From positions 1 through 36,460 of the forward strand of contig SVMZ01000031.1 of assembly GCA_015067185.1 (NCBI GenBank): DNA of 36,460 nt. Direction: 5' to 3'. A program made the translations under genes and the position numbers. The notes under the pieces are model-generated. The model saw nothing but the letters and a program-made list of their open reading frames with translations. It had not been told where the DNA came from and searched no databases. Below are positions 16,502 through 26,627 of the stretch, piece by piece. Every line of letters begins with the position of its first letter. The first letter of the stretch is position 1. The stretch is from Oscillospiraceae bacterium. GTDB taxonomy: Bacteria > Bacillota > Clostridia > Oscillospirales > Ruminococcaceae.

Positions 16502-16800
16502 ATTATTTTTATATTTTTAAACGCAATGAAGGGGAAAAAGAACTGGATGTCCAGCCTCAGAGAGCCGTTGTTTGGTGAAAAACGGTGCGGTGTACAGTTT
16601 GATCTCACCCCGGAGCGGTCGGCTGAACATACACTCTTGGTGTATTGTAGGTTTGAACGGGTATCCGCCCGTTATCAGCGGAGGGAATTGACCGATTTTT
16701 TTGAAGATTCCTATTGAGGGGACGTATTTTATGCGTCAACAAGAGTGGTACCGCGGAAGTTCAGGCTTTCGTCTCTGTTAAGAGACGAAAGCCTTTTTAT
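16502..16800 (+). promoter_or_regulatory. T-box riboswitch leader with terminator
   Basis: The hallmark T-box sequence AAGAGTGGTACCGCGG is at 16741-16756 (binding site for the uncharged tRNA acceptor end). Stem I has AGAGAGCC (16559-16566) and an apical hairpin CCGTT...AACGG enclosing a TTTGGTGAA loop. A candidate specifier in GATCTCACC (16601-16609) is CUC, leucine; a shifted reading would be AUC, isoleucine. The leader ends in a 13-bp terminator, 16763-16775 pairing with 16782-16794, with a TTTTTATTTT tail. T-boxes switch on downstream genes when the cognate tRNA is uncharged. The short open frame at 16526-16717 lies in this RNA and is not a gene. Confidence 0.92.
16763..16800 (+). terminator. 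T-box-controlled terminator
   Basis: AGGCTTTCGTCTC (16763-16775) pairs perfectly with GAGACGAAAGCCT (16782-16794), followed by a T-run. It is seven bases downstream of the T-box sequence, as expected for the alternative to the antiterminator. Confidence 0.92.
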
Positions 16801-16846
16801 TTTATAAATTTAACATTTTACTTATATCCCAAGGAGAATAACAACA

Positions 16847-19378
16847 ATGAAACTTTCATTTTCAACCCTCGGTTGTCCTGATTTTGGTTGGTCCGATATC
16901 TATTCCATGGCAAAAGATTTCGGATTTGACGGCATCGAGATCCGTGGTCTCGGCGATGAGATGTTTTCTTTGAAAGCCAAGCCTTTCACCGATAAACATC
17001 TTCCCCAAACCATCGAGACTCTTAAAAAACTCCACCTCGAGATTCCCTGTCTCTCCTCTAACTGTGTTCTCAACACCGATGATGAGGACGGCTCTGTTGC
17101 TGCCGAAATTTCCGAATATATTATGCTCGCCTCCAAACTTGGCTCCCAGTATATCCGTCTCATGTGCGAACCCACAGCTGCACCCAAAACAGATGTTGAC
17201 GATTCCAAAATTCTGGCCCTCCTTGCCAAAGTTGCTCCTCTTGCCGAAGAAAAAGACGTCACTCTTCTTCTGGAAACCAACGGCGCTTACTGTGACTCCA
17301 AGCGTCTTGTTTCTGTTCTTGATGCTGCACAGAGCGACCATGTTGCTGCTCTTTGGGATATTCATCATCCCTACCGTTATGCCGGTGAATCCCCCGAAAC
17401 CACATTGCAGACCCTTGGTGCCTATATCAAGTATATTCATGTAAAAGATTCCATTATGGAAAGCGGTCAGGTCAAATACTGCCTGCTTGGTGAGGGCGAC
17501 CTTCCTCTCGATGATTTCATCCGTGTTCTTAAATCCATCAACTACGAAGGTTATGTCTCGCTGGAGTGGCTTAAAAAATATGCTCCCGAACTCAGCGATG
17601 CCGGCATTGTATTTCCCCATTATGCCAATTTCATGTCGCAGTATCTCGGCGGCGCTTCTCAGCTGAGACGTCTCTACGACAATAATTCCAAGACCGGAAA
17701 ATATCTCTGGCCGAAGGAACACCTCATTGATCTCACCTTCCCCCAGCTGCTGGACCGCGTTGTCGATGAATTCCCCGACCAGTATGCATTCAGATATACC
17801 ACTCTTGACTACACAAGAACCTATTCCGAATTCCGCGACGATGTTGACCGCTTTGCAAGGGCCCTTATTGCCATGGGCGTAAAACCCGGTTCTCACGTTG
17901 CCATTTGGGCTACCAATGTTCCCGCCTGGTACATCACCTTCTGGGCAACTACCAAAATCGGCGCTGTTTTGGTTACCGTGAATACCGCTTACAAAATCCA
18001 CGAGGCAGAATATCTGCTCCGTCAGTCCGATACACACACACTTGTTATGGTTGACGGCTATAAAGATTCCGATTACGTTGCTATTATGAAAGAGCTTTGT
18101 CCCGAACTGGAAACAGCCAAAAAAGGCGAACCGCTCCATATCAAGAGACTTCCTTTCCTGCGCAACATCATTACCGTTGAATCCAGCCAGACCGGCTGCT
18201 ACACTTGGGATGAAGCCGTTGCTCTCTCTGAAAAGGTTCCCATTGAAGAAGTTTACCGCCGCGCTGCTGCCATTGATAAGCATGACGTTTGCAATATGCA
18301 GTATACCTCCGGCACCACAGGTTTCCCCAAAGGCGTTATGCTCACCCATTATAACGTTGTCAACAACGGTAAAGCCATCGGCGACTGTATGGATCTCTCC
18401 ACCGCAGACCGCATGATGATCCAGGTTCCTATGTTCCACTGCTTCGGCATGGTCCTTGCCATGACCGCATCTGTCACTCATGCAACCACCATGTCCCCCA
18501 TCCCCGCCTTTTCTCCGAAGAGAGGCTTGGATTGCATCAACCGTGAAAAGATCACCGCTTTCCACGGTGTTCCCACCATGTTTATTGCCATGCTCTCTCA
18601 CCCCGATTTTGAAAAGACCGACTTCAGCCACATGCGCACCGGCATTATGGCAGGAAGCCCCTGCCCCATCAAGGTCATGCGCGAAGTGATTGAAAAGATG
18701 CATATGCCCGAGATCTGCATTACTTACGGTCAGACCGAAGCAAGCCCCGCAACCACAATGAGCAAGACCACCGACTCCATCGAAGCCCGTGTCAACACCG
18801 TCGGTAAGGCTATCTTTGCTGTTGACTGCAAGATCGTAGACCCCGTCACCGGTGAAGATCTTCCCGATAACGTGGACGGTGAGTTTGTTGCCAAAGGCTA
18901 CAACATCATGAAGGGCTACTACAAGATGCCTGCTGCCACCGCCGCCGCCATCGACAAGGATGGCTGGCTCCACACCGGCGACCTTGCCCGCCGCGACGAA
19001 AACGGATATTACAAGATCACCGGCCGTATTAAGGATATGATCATCCGCGGCGGTGAGAACATCTACCCCAAGGAGATTGAAGACTTCATCTACACCCATC
19101 CGAAGGTGTCCGACGTTCAGGTTATCGGCGTACCCGACAAGCAGTACGGCGAAGAGATCATGGCCTGCGTGATCCTCAAGGAGGGGGAAACCTCCTCTGA
19201 AGAAGAGATGAAGGAATACGTTCTCACCCACATGGCAAAACATAAGGTTCCCCGTTACGTCCGCTTTGTGGATAGCTTCCCCATGAACGCAGCAGGAAAA
19301 ATCCTCAAATACAAAATGCGTGAAGAAGCAGTTGAATATCTCAACCTGCAGGAAGCAAGCAAAATTGAAACCGCATAA
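16847..19378 (+). CDS. Fusion of xylose-isomerase-like TIM barrel with acyl-CoA synthetase (AMP-forming)
   Basis: One uninterrupted 843-residue frame encodes two enzymes. Residues 1-270 form a sugar phosphate isomerase/epimerase-type TIM barrel with an intact set of probable metal and catalytic residues: E143 (LLETNG), D171 (WDIHHP), H198 (HVKD) and E240 (SLEW). Residues about 290-843 are an AMP-forming acyl-CoA synthetase: Y486 with TSGTTGFPKG (487-496), YGQTE (627-631), HTGD (709-712), the hinge GRIKDMIIRGGENIYPKEIE, and catalytic lysine K818 in AGKILKYK. The ligase half resembles medium or short-chain fatty acyl-CoA ligases. No signal peptide is present. AAGGAG lies about 11 bases before the ATG. 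It is the only gene behind the T-box leader and ends at a strong terminator. Lysine codons shift from mostly AAA to mostly AAG in the last third. Substrates are unknown. Confidence 0.92.
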   Translation: MKLSFSTLGCPDFGWSDIYSMAKDFGFDGIEIRGLGDEMFSLKAKPFTDKHLPQTIETLKKLHLEIPCLSSNCVLNTDDEDGSVAAEISEYIMLASKLGSQYIRLMCEPTAAPKTDVDDSKILALLAKVAPLAEEKDVTLLLETNGAYCDSKRLVSVLDAAQSDHVAALWDIHHPYRYAGESPETTLQTLGAYIKYIHVKDSIMESGQVKYCLLGEGDLPLDDFIRVLKSINYEGYVSLEWLKKYAPELSDAGIVFPHYANFMSQYLGGASQLRRLYDNNSKTGKYLWPKEHLIDLTFPQLLDRVVDEFPDQYAFRYTTLDYTRTYSEFRDDVDRFARALIAMGVKPGSHVAIWATNVPAWYITFWATTKIGAVLVTVNTAYKIHEAEYLLRQSDTHTLVMVDGYKDSDYVAIMKELCPELETAKKGEPLHIKRLPFLRNIITVESSQTGCYTWDEAVALSEKVPIEEVYRRAAAIDKHDVCNMQYTSGTTGFPKGVMLTHYNVVNNGKAIGDCMDLSTADRMMIQVPMFHCFGMVLAMTASVTHATTMSPIPAFSPKRGLDCINREKITAFHGVPTMFIAMLSHPDFEKTDFSHMRTGIMAGSPCPIKVMREVIEKMHMPEICITYGQTEASPATTMSKTTDSIEARVNTVGKAIFAVDCKIVDPVTGEDLPDNVDGEFVAKGYNIMKGYYKMPAATAAAIDKDGWLHTGDLARRDENGYYKITGRIKDMIIRGGENIYPKEIEDFIYTHPKVSDVQVIGVPDKQYGEEIMACVILKEGETSSEEEMKEYVLTHMAKHKVPRYVRFVDSFPMNAAGKILKYKMREEAVEYLNLQEASKIETA

Positions 19379-19392
19379 CTTTGGGCACAACA

Positions 19393-19428
19393 AACGCCGT
19401 ATGGAAACTCCATGCGGCGTTATTTTTC
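19393..19428 (+). terminator. Intrinsic terminator after the TIM-barrel/acyl-CoA synthetase gene
   Basis: AACGCCG-T-ATGGA (19393-19405) pairs with its complement ending CGGCGTT (19415-19421), followed by ATTTTTC. The following 180 bases to 19609 are AT-rich and hold nothing else I recognise. Confidence 0.9.
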
Positions 19429-19609
19429 GTATATTTCGATTTAAATATTACTTTTTGTATATTCCTCTTTTTTTATTTACACGATAGCTCCATTATTTTT
19501 TCGTTCCCGTTCCCCCTTTTCCAATGAAAAACAGCCGCCCACATCAGAAACATCTGCTTTTAATTAATAATTCAACAAAATATTACTTTGAGTATATAGC
19601 ACTTTTGTG

Positions 19610-21844
19610 TCAATCCTTTTTCCCTCGCGCCTTCAACTGTGTCGGTGTTTCATTATAGTTATTTTTGAATACCCTTATAAAATAGGATACATCACCGAAT
19701 CCCACCAGTGACGCAATATCTTTGACGGTCATATCGGTTTTAAGAATTAATTCCTTTGCATGCTCCAGACGTTTTTTCACAACATATTCCCTGAAACCGA
19801 TACCGACAATTCTCTTAAACAGAGAACTGAATGTATAAATCGACATTCCAAAATGGTCGGCCGCCATATTCAGACTGATATCTTTGTTAAGATAGTTCTC
19901 ATTGACATATTCTGTAATTACTTCCAGCATCTGCTGATCCGTCAGCTGTTTCTCCTGCTGAACATTTCCGCAAGTTTTCACTGTCATCTCCATCATAGTT
20001 TTTTTCAGTTCGTTTACATCAGAAAATGACATCATCTTGCCGAGCTCGGTATTGGAAACAGGACATCCCAGTTTGCTGACTGTTTTTACAAACATATTGA
20101 CAACATCATAATATACAAACCGTTCCGACATCCATGATGCAATATATTTTGAAATATGCTCAAATATTTCATCCAGTGCCCGCAAAGCAAAACTGAGCTC
20201 TCCCTGTTTTATATACTGCATGAAGATCAAAACCTTTTCTGAAGGATAGTTCTCAAAGGTATTAAAATTCTGCACGGCCTGCTCATAAAAAGAAACTTCT
20301 CCGTGCTCCCCCTGATCTGCAGCGATGACGGAACTAAGATAAGAGGAACGGATATCCTCTATCTTTCTTTCCACGCTACCAACGCCCAATTTCACATTCT
20401 GATCCTGGGTATTATCCTGTATAAAGCTTAACACTTCCACTGCAATCTTTTCCTGAATCTGTTCTTCCGCGGCAGAATTGTCTGCAGCAAAAACAAAAAC
20501 CAGCTGACCTTCAAAAAACGCCTGTGTAACAAACACTTTGCAGGGATATCCCTCTGTCAGTGAAACAATCAGCTGCTCTTCAATATCTTCAAAAGATATT
20601 GAGCCGATTTGTGTAAAGATCGTGATAACAAAGAAACTGTTCTGCTCCTCGCTGATCCCCAAAACCGCTCTATCCCGTTCTGCCACATTTTTTCCGGAAA
20701 GCAATCGCTGCACAATCAGATCCTTGACCATAATCTCCTGTTCTGTTATGGTCATGCTCATCACTTCTTTTTGCGTTATCGCATCATCCAACGCATTCAT
20801 GATCGTGCTTATTTCACCGGCACCCTTTATATCATTATCTTCCGGCGTAATCTTTTTCACCGCAGCCCGGATTGGCTTATAATTGATATAGATTGTTGCA
20901 GCAGCAAGCATAATGATAATCACCAACGAGAGCAGCATCATATTGGTTATGACATCCGCAATGCCTCCAACGGATTCGGTTATTACCTCCATCGGCGCAG
21001 CAATGACAAAGGTAAGCCCATTGGAATCATCATATATTTTAGAAAAACAGTACTCGTTTCCTTCAAATTCAATATCCCGATTTACTGTTTCTTTTTCATT
21101 CAGAAAGCTTTTGAATTCATCTGATTCTGTTATTCCCGGTATGTAATTGGCATTGGATACCAACAATTCTTCGCCCTTGAATATAAAAATTTCAGAATTC
21201 TTTTCATCTGTATGGCCAAAAAATGTCTCTGTCAAGGAATTGCCGTTAATATGAAAAAGCACAACGGCATCGTGATATTTTTTGATTGTAGTCTGAATAC
21301 ACACCAATACACCGCCGCTGTTACTGTTCCGCGGACTGCTGATTGAGATATATTCAATCCCGGAGAAATCTCCATCAAAAAGCTCTGTCAGTTTCTCATC
21401 AAGCTCAAGATAATTGGAGGCAAACTTGTTGGCAAAAAAGATTCTTCTGGATTTGCTCATCTTTCCGACAATACAGTCCAGATCACGATAATAAACAAAG
21501 ATATTTTCCGAGATTGGCAGAGACTTATTATAATAATTTACCTTTTCAATCGTCTCAATAACATTATAAGGATGGGAATCAATCGAATCCGGAAGCATGA
21601 CTGTATCCGATCGCATATCATAAATAATCTCGTACATTTCATTCTGCTGAGAAGCAAAATAACTGGCAAACCGAGCTATGCTGTCCAACTGGAACTTTCT
21701 GTTCTGTGTTTCTGTTTCTTTATATATATTCCTCAACGTTATCCAATTGACAAGCAAGATAGGAATACAAATAAGGAGAACTACTGTAAACAGCATTCTC
21801 CATAACATCTGATATTTCGACATTACATTTCTCAGTGTTACCAT
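19610..21844 (-). CDS. Membrane-bound sensor / AraC-family transcription regulator
   Basis: The 744-residue protein has a transmembrane segment at about 14-34, an extracytoplasmic sensor domain (about 35-290, Cache-like by layout), a second transmembrane segment (about 293-313), a cytoplasmic middle domain, and a C-terminal AraC DNA-binding domain (about 640-744). The first helix-turn-helix reads NMAADHFGMSIYTFSSLFKRIVG and the second DIASLVGFGDVSYFIRVFKNNYNETP. One-piece sensor-regulators of this type often control sugar ABC transporter operons in Clostridia. Here no such operon is adjacent; the nearest binding-protein gene is about 13 kb away. AAAAAGGTGA lies 6 bases before the ATG. The target and ligand are unknown. 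It is a single-gene unit. Confidence 0.88.
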   Translation of the reverse strand: MVTLRNVMSKYQMLWRMLFTVVLLICIPILLVNWITLRNIYKETETQNRKFQLDSIARFASYFASQQNEMYEIIYDMRSDTVMLPDSIDSHPYNVIETIEKVNYYNKSLPISENIFVYYRDLDCIVGKMSKSRRIFFANKFASNYLELDEKLTELFDGDFSGIEYISISSPRNSNSGGVLVCIQTTIKKYHDAVVLFHINGNSLTETFFGHTDEKNSEIFIFKGEELLVSNANYIPGITESDEFKSFLNEKETVNRDIEFEGNEYCFSKIYDDSNGLTFVIAAPMEVITESVGGIADVITNMMLLSLVIIIMLAAATIYINYKPIRAAVKKITPEDNDIKGAGEISTIMNALDDAITQKEVMSMTITEQEIMVKDLIVQRLLSGKNVAERDRAVLGISEEQNSFFVITIFTQIGSISFEDIEEQLIVSLTEGYPCKVFVTQAFFEGQLVFVFAADNSAAEEQIQEKIAVEVLSFIQDNTQDQNVKLGVGSVERKIEDIRSSYLSSVIAADQGEHGEVSFYEQAVQNFNTFENYPSEKVLIFMQYIKQGELSFALRALDEIFEHISKYIASWMSERFVYYDVVNMFVKTVSKLGCPVSNTELGKMMSFSDVNELKKTMMEMTVKTCGNVQQEKQLTDQQMLEVITEYVNENYLNKDISLNMAADHFGMSIYTFSSLFKRIVGIGFREYVVKKRLEHAKELILKTDMTVKDIASLVGFGDVSYFIRVFKNNYNETPTQLKARGKKD

Positions 21845-21903
21845 TATTCTTCACCTTTTTATAAGTATATACATCTCATCTCTTCACATCCATTGTGTAT
21901 TTT

Positions 21904-21932
21904 AGTATATCATAACAAAAAAGAAAAAACAA
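21904..21932 (-). promoter_or_regulatory. Sigma-A type promoter of the sensor/AraC gene
   Basis: On the minus strand TTGTTT (21932-21927) and TATACT (21909-21904) have a 17-base spacer. Confidence 0.6.
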
Positions 21933-21999
21933 CCACTTTCAAGTAAAACAGATTATAAACATATTACAAACAGATTATTTTCTGTTTTTTCAAATATCT

Positions 22000-22053
22000 C
22001 TAAAAAAGCGGCATCTTTCCTGCATTCTCTGCATTTTCCGGAAGATGCCGCTT
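22000..22053 (-). terminator. Intrinsic terminator after ligA
   Basis: AAGCGGCATCTT (22006-22017) pairs with AAGATGCCGCTT (22042-22053). On the minus strand it is followed by TTTTAG, 17 bases beyond the ligA stop. Confidence 0.88.
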
Positions 22054-22069
22054 ATTCTGTTTATGTTTC

Positions 22070-24082
<2,013 letters not shown>

Positions 24083-24718
24083 TCACTCCGCAAAATTATT
24101 TCCGCCAAAATAGACCTGCGGTATCTCGCCAATCAGCACCGTCTCCGCCAAAATGCAGTTGGTTGTTACCTCTGCGGGGATGCTGTAGCCTGCCAGCACC
24201 GCCGTGATTCCCACCTCTACATTCAGCGACAGCTGATGTTTTGTCTGGTTTATTCCCGCGGCTTCAAATTTATCTGCCACCGATGTGTTTATTTTGCCCG
24301 CCGACAGCAGCAATACCTCAACCTCGGGGCCCCTTGCCGAAAACATTCCAACTCCCAATAGACTTCCCAACGGCACCGAAACGGATATCCGCTGTTTTCC
24401 CTGCAGTTTTTCGGCTACTCGCTGTGTGATCAGCGTTTTTAATCGGTTTAGCGTTACTGTATCTGCCCGCACTGCTTCAATTCTGCCGTCCACACTGCGG
24501 ACAATCTCCACCAACTCGCCGTAGCTCAGGCTCTGCTCCTCCAACACATCATAAACGCTCTCTTCAATCAACTGTGTTGCCGCCAGCGATGTCCGATATA
24601 ACGCCAAGGATTCCACCGTTGGACGAAGCTGTCTCTCAAACAGCACAAGCGTTGCCAACAGCAAAGTTCCCGCGGCAATCATCAGCAGTGCCGCTTTTGT
24701 TTTGTTTTTATGTTTCAT
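24083..24718 (-). CDS. yunB: Sporulation protein YunB
   Basis: The 211-residue protein matches YunB, a mother-cell sporulation protein of unknown biochemical role (sigma-E regulated in Bacillus). It has one N-terminal membrane anchor (about 8-27), then a helical and beta region ending in the family signature: VPLGSLLGVGMFSARGP, FEAAGINQTKHQLSL and the C-terminal ETVLIGEIPQVYFG. ATG 24718 is preferred over the in-frame ATG 24760 because GGATGTGAG lies just upstream and the anchor follows in the usual position. It is sandwiched between rluA-type and ligA genes, 100 and 33 bases away, an unusual housekeeping setting for a sporulation gene. Confidence 0.88.
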   Translation of the reverse strand: MKHKNKTKAALLMIAAGTLLLATLVLFERQLRPTVESLALYRTSLAATQLIEESVYDVLEEQSLSYGELVEIVRSVDGRIEAVRADTVTLNRLKTLITQRVAEKLQGKQRISVSVPLGSLLGVGMFSARGPEVEVLLLSAGKINTSVADKFEAAGINQTKHQLSLNVEVGITAVLAGYSIPAEVTTNCILAETVLIGEIPQVYFGGNNFAE

Positions 24719-24818
24719 CTGCTCACATCCAGATTCAGCTTTATGCTGAATTATATTCACAGGTGCCTGCCAAAGTTGCTTTTGCCTGCAATTTTTGGTG
24801 TGAGCGCTTATTTCTCGG

Positions 24819-25781
24819 TTATTTTACGCCGTATTTTCGCAAAAATGCCTCAGTATCCACCGTGAATTCTTTTCCGTCAAGATATGACAGCAGCTTATGC
24901 TCCTCTGCAGAGGGGCTGTCTTTGGGAAAGCTGAACTTCAGTTTATAGGAACATAACGCCTGGTTTTTGAATTTGTTATCCCCGTCCATCTTGCCGTATT
25001 TGGTGTCGCCCAGCAGAGGGTGTCCCACATCGGCAAACTGCGCCCTTATCTGATGGGTGCGGCCCGTTATCAGGTTTGCCTCAACAAGGTCGTATTTCTC
25101 AAGGCGCTTCAGCACCTTATATTCGGTGACGGCAGTCTTTGCGCCATCCTTGCGGGATTTTGTCACCGAGACCATATTGTTTTCGCTGTCCTTGGCAATA
25201 TAGCCACTGAGTCTGCCCTTTGGCTGTTTGATGTGCCCCTTTATTATGCAGATGTAGCGTTTGTCAATTTCGCGAAGGCGTATCTTTTCGTTGAGAATTC
25301 TCAGTGATTCCGCATTTTTCGCCGCAATCACCATTCCGCAGGTGCCTCTGTCGATGCGGTTGCACAATGCAGGCACAAAAGAATTCTCTTTCTCCGGCTG
25401 ATATTCCCCTCTGTCATAGAGCAGGCGGCAGATGCGGTTGATCAGCGTATCATATTTTTCGTCAGCATCTTCGTGCACAATGAGTCCTGCGGGCTTATCT
25501 GCTATGAGAATGTTCTCATCCTCATAGACGATGTTAACCTGTGCCTGAGCAAACATAAATGGATAAGCCTTGCTGTCCTCAAAAAACTCGTCGTTTACGT
25601 AGAGGTTCATCACGTCGCCTTCCGATAGCCTGTCGGCGGCTTCGCAGCGTTTTCCGTTCAGTTTGATCCTCTTCATTCTCAAATATTTATATACCAGCGG
25701 TTGCGGCAGTCTGGGTACAGCCTTACTCAAAAACTTATCCACACGTTGTCCCGAATCGTTTTTTCCAATCACGAATTCCCG
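24819..25781 (-). CDS. RluA-family 23S rRNA/tRNA pseudouridine synthase
   Basis: The 320-residue protein has an N-terminal S4 RNA-binding domain (about 12-62: QRVDKFLSKAVPRLPQPLVY) and an RluA catalytic domain. The catalytic aspartate is D145 in NRIDRGTCG, a variant of the usual HRLDRxTSG. ITGRTHQIRAQFADVGHPLLGD is the standard C-terminal motif. It isomerises uridine in structured RNA; the target (RluC or RluD-type positions) cannot be told. AGGAG lies 7 bases before ATG 25781, which decides against the upstream in-frame start at 25802. It is first in the apparent minus-strand operon with yunB and ligA. Confidence 0.92.
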   Translation of the reverse strand, partial: REFVIGKNDSGQRVDKFLSKAVPRLPQPLVYKYLRMKRIKLNGKRCEAADRLSEGDVMNLYVNDEFFEDSKAYPFMFAQAQVNIVYEDENILIADKPAGLIVHEDADEKYDTLINRICRLLYDRGEYQPEKENSFVPALCNRIDRGTCGMVIAAKNAESLRILNEKIRLREIDKRYICIIKGHIKQPKGRLSGYIAKDSENNMVSVTKSRKDGAKTAVTEYKVLKRLEKYDLVEANLITGRTHQIRAQFADVGHPLLGDTKYGKMDGDNKFKNQALCSYKLKFSFPKDSPSAEEHKLLSYLDGKEFTVDTEAFLRKYGVK

Positions 25782-25904
25782 CATAAAACTACTCCTCAGC
25801 AAGGGGGATTTTGCCTTGCAAAAATAAACATCTGTTGATTTTCATACAAAATACCTTTACTACATCTTAACACAAATCGTCAGGAATTTCAACACAAGAT
25901 ACAT

Positions 25905-25932
25905 GAATACAGTTTATAATTAAACCATAATA
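25905..25932 (+). promoter_or_regulatory. Possible forespore (sigma-G-like) promoter of the HEAT-repeat gene
   Basis: GAATA (25905-25909) is followed after 16 bases by CATAATA (25926-25932), one base short of the usual sigma-G spacing. A TATAAT at 25915-25920 lacks a recognisable -35 box. Both readings are tentative. Confidence 0.3.
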
Positions 25933-25975
25933 TTTAGTTTTAATTTAAACTTATTTAAACAAGGAGTGCATGTTG

Positions 25976-26314
25976 ATGTCAACCGAAAAGAAAATTGCCA
26001 AGTTAGAAAAATATTCAAAGAAACAGAACATCGGTAAGCTTTCCAAATATGCTGACAGTAAGCATCCCGAAATCCGGCTGGCCGTTGCAAAAAAGCTGGC
26101 CGGCATCAAAACAGATGAAAGCTATAACACCCTCATTATCATGCTCAAGGACAATGACTCCCTTGTCCGCAAGCAGGCTGTCCTCTCTCTCGGTGAACTG
26201 GGAAGAAACTCTGCTTTCACTCATATCAACTATATTTTAGACACCACCACCGATCCCGACCTTCAAAAGGCTTGTCGGAATTCGCTTTCCAAAATACATA
26301 ATACAGAAGTATAA
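25976..26314 (+). CDS. Small HEAT-repeat protein
   Basis: The 112-residue cytoplasmic protein has a lysine-rich N-terminus followed by about two to three HEAT/PBS-lyase type helical repeats, for example KHPEIRLAVAKKLAGI, DSLVRKQAVLSLGELG and DPDLQKACRNSLSKI. Such repeats bind proteins; no enzymatic motif is seen. AAGGAG lies 9 bases before ATG 25976 and only 3 before the in-frame ATG 25970, so the former is chosen. It is transcribed away from the rluA gene. The biological role is unknown; a sporulation link rests only on the weak promoter call. Confidence 0.8.
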   Translation: MSTEKKIAKLEKYSKKQNIGKLSKYADSKHPEIRLAVAKKLAGIKTDESYNTLIIMLKDNDSLVRKQAVLSLGELGRNSAFTHINYILDTTTDPDLQKACRNSLSKIHNTEV

Positions 26315-26385
26315 CGCTCCATACCCTGTCAATTTCTGTTTTTCCTTTTTACGCCATTTTATTTTATATTTTGCTTTCTACTTTT

Positions 26386-26500
26386 CGGCCACATACACCT
26401 CACCTGTCGTGATAACCAAACGGTGACCGGATATCACGACTTCAACCTGGCCGATCTTTCGTTGCGGACGGTATCTTATTGGATACCGTCCGCTTTTTAT
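26386..26500 (+). ncRNA. Structured intergenic element ending in a terminator, upstream of ABC exporter genes
   Basis: Nested helices are visible. The outer stem is CGGCCA (26386-26391) with TGGCCG (26448-26453). The inner perfect 9-bp stem is GTCGTGATA (26406-26414) with TATCACGAC (26432-26440), enclosing a 17-base loop that can form ACC/GGT pairs. A 12-bp terminator stem (26464-26475 with 26482-26493) and CTTTTTATT follow. The order aptamer-like fold then terminator, 130 bases before a transporter gene, suggests a riboswitch or attenuator, or a structured 3' end of the HEAT transcript. It matches no riboswitch class I could recall. Confidence 0.4.
26464..26500 (+). terminator. Intrinsic terminator upstream of the ABC exporter genes
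   Basis: GCGGACGGTATC (26464-26475) pairs perfectly with GATACCGTCCGC (26482-26493), with a TTATTG loop and CTTTTTATT tail. Confidence 0.9.
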
Positions 26501-26501
26501 T

Positions 26502-26521
26502 ATACAGGATATCTCCTGTAT
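26502..26521 (+). repeat. Palindrome, possible operator
   Basis: ATACAGGA-TATC-TCCTGTAT is an 8-bp perfect inverted repeat around a 4-base centre. It lies between the terminator and the AT-rich probable promoter (TATAAT near 26589) of the ABC exporter operon. It could be an operator for a dimeric repressor. Confidence 0.4.
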
Positions 26522-26627
26522 TAAGCCCCATATTTCAGTTTTTATCCACACCTTTTTTCAAAAACTTCCCATCTTTCAAAAATTATGATATAATAATATA
26601 AACATACTTTTGTTGTCGGGAGTTTTT

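Noticed and set aside
16526..16717. A 63-codon frame upstream of the TIM-barrel/ligase gene.
   Set aside because: It lies entirely within the T-box leader, has no ribosome binding site at its start, and its sequence is explained by RNA structure.
16862..19393. An 843-codon open frame on the minus strand opposite the TIM-barrel/ligase gene.
   Set aside because: It is an antisense shadow created by the strong C/T bias at third codon positions of the real gene, with no ribosome binding site or recognisable domain.
26384..26463. A short minus-strand peptide (GQVEVVISG... ending VYVAEK) across the structured element.
   Set aside because: It is about 26 codons without start codon or ribosome binding site; the repeat-like residues follow from the perfect inverted repeat in the DNA.
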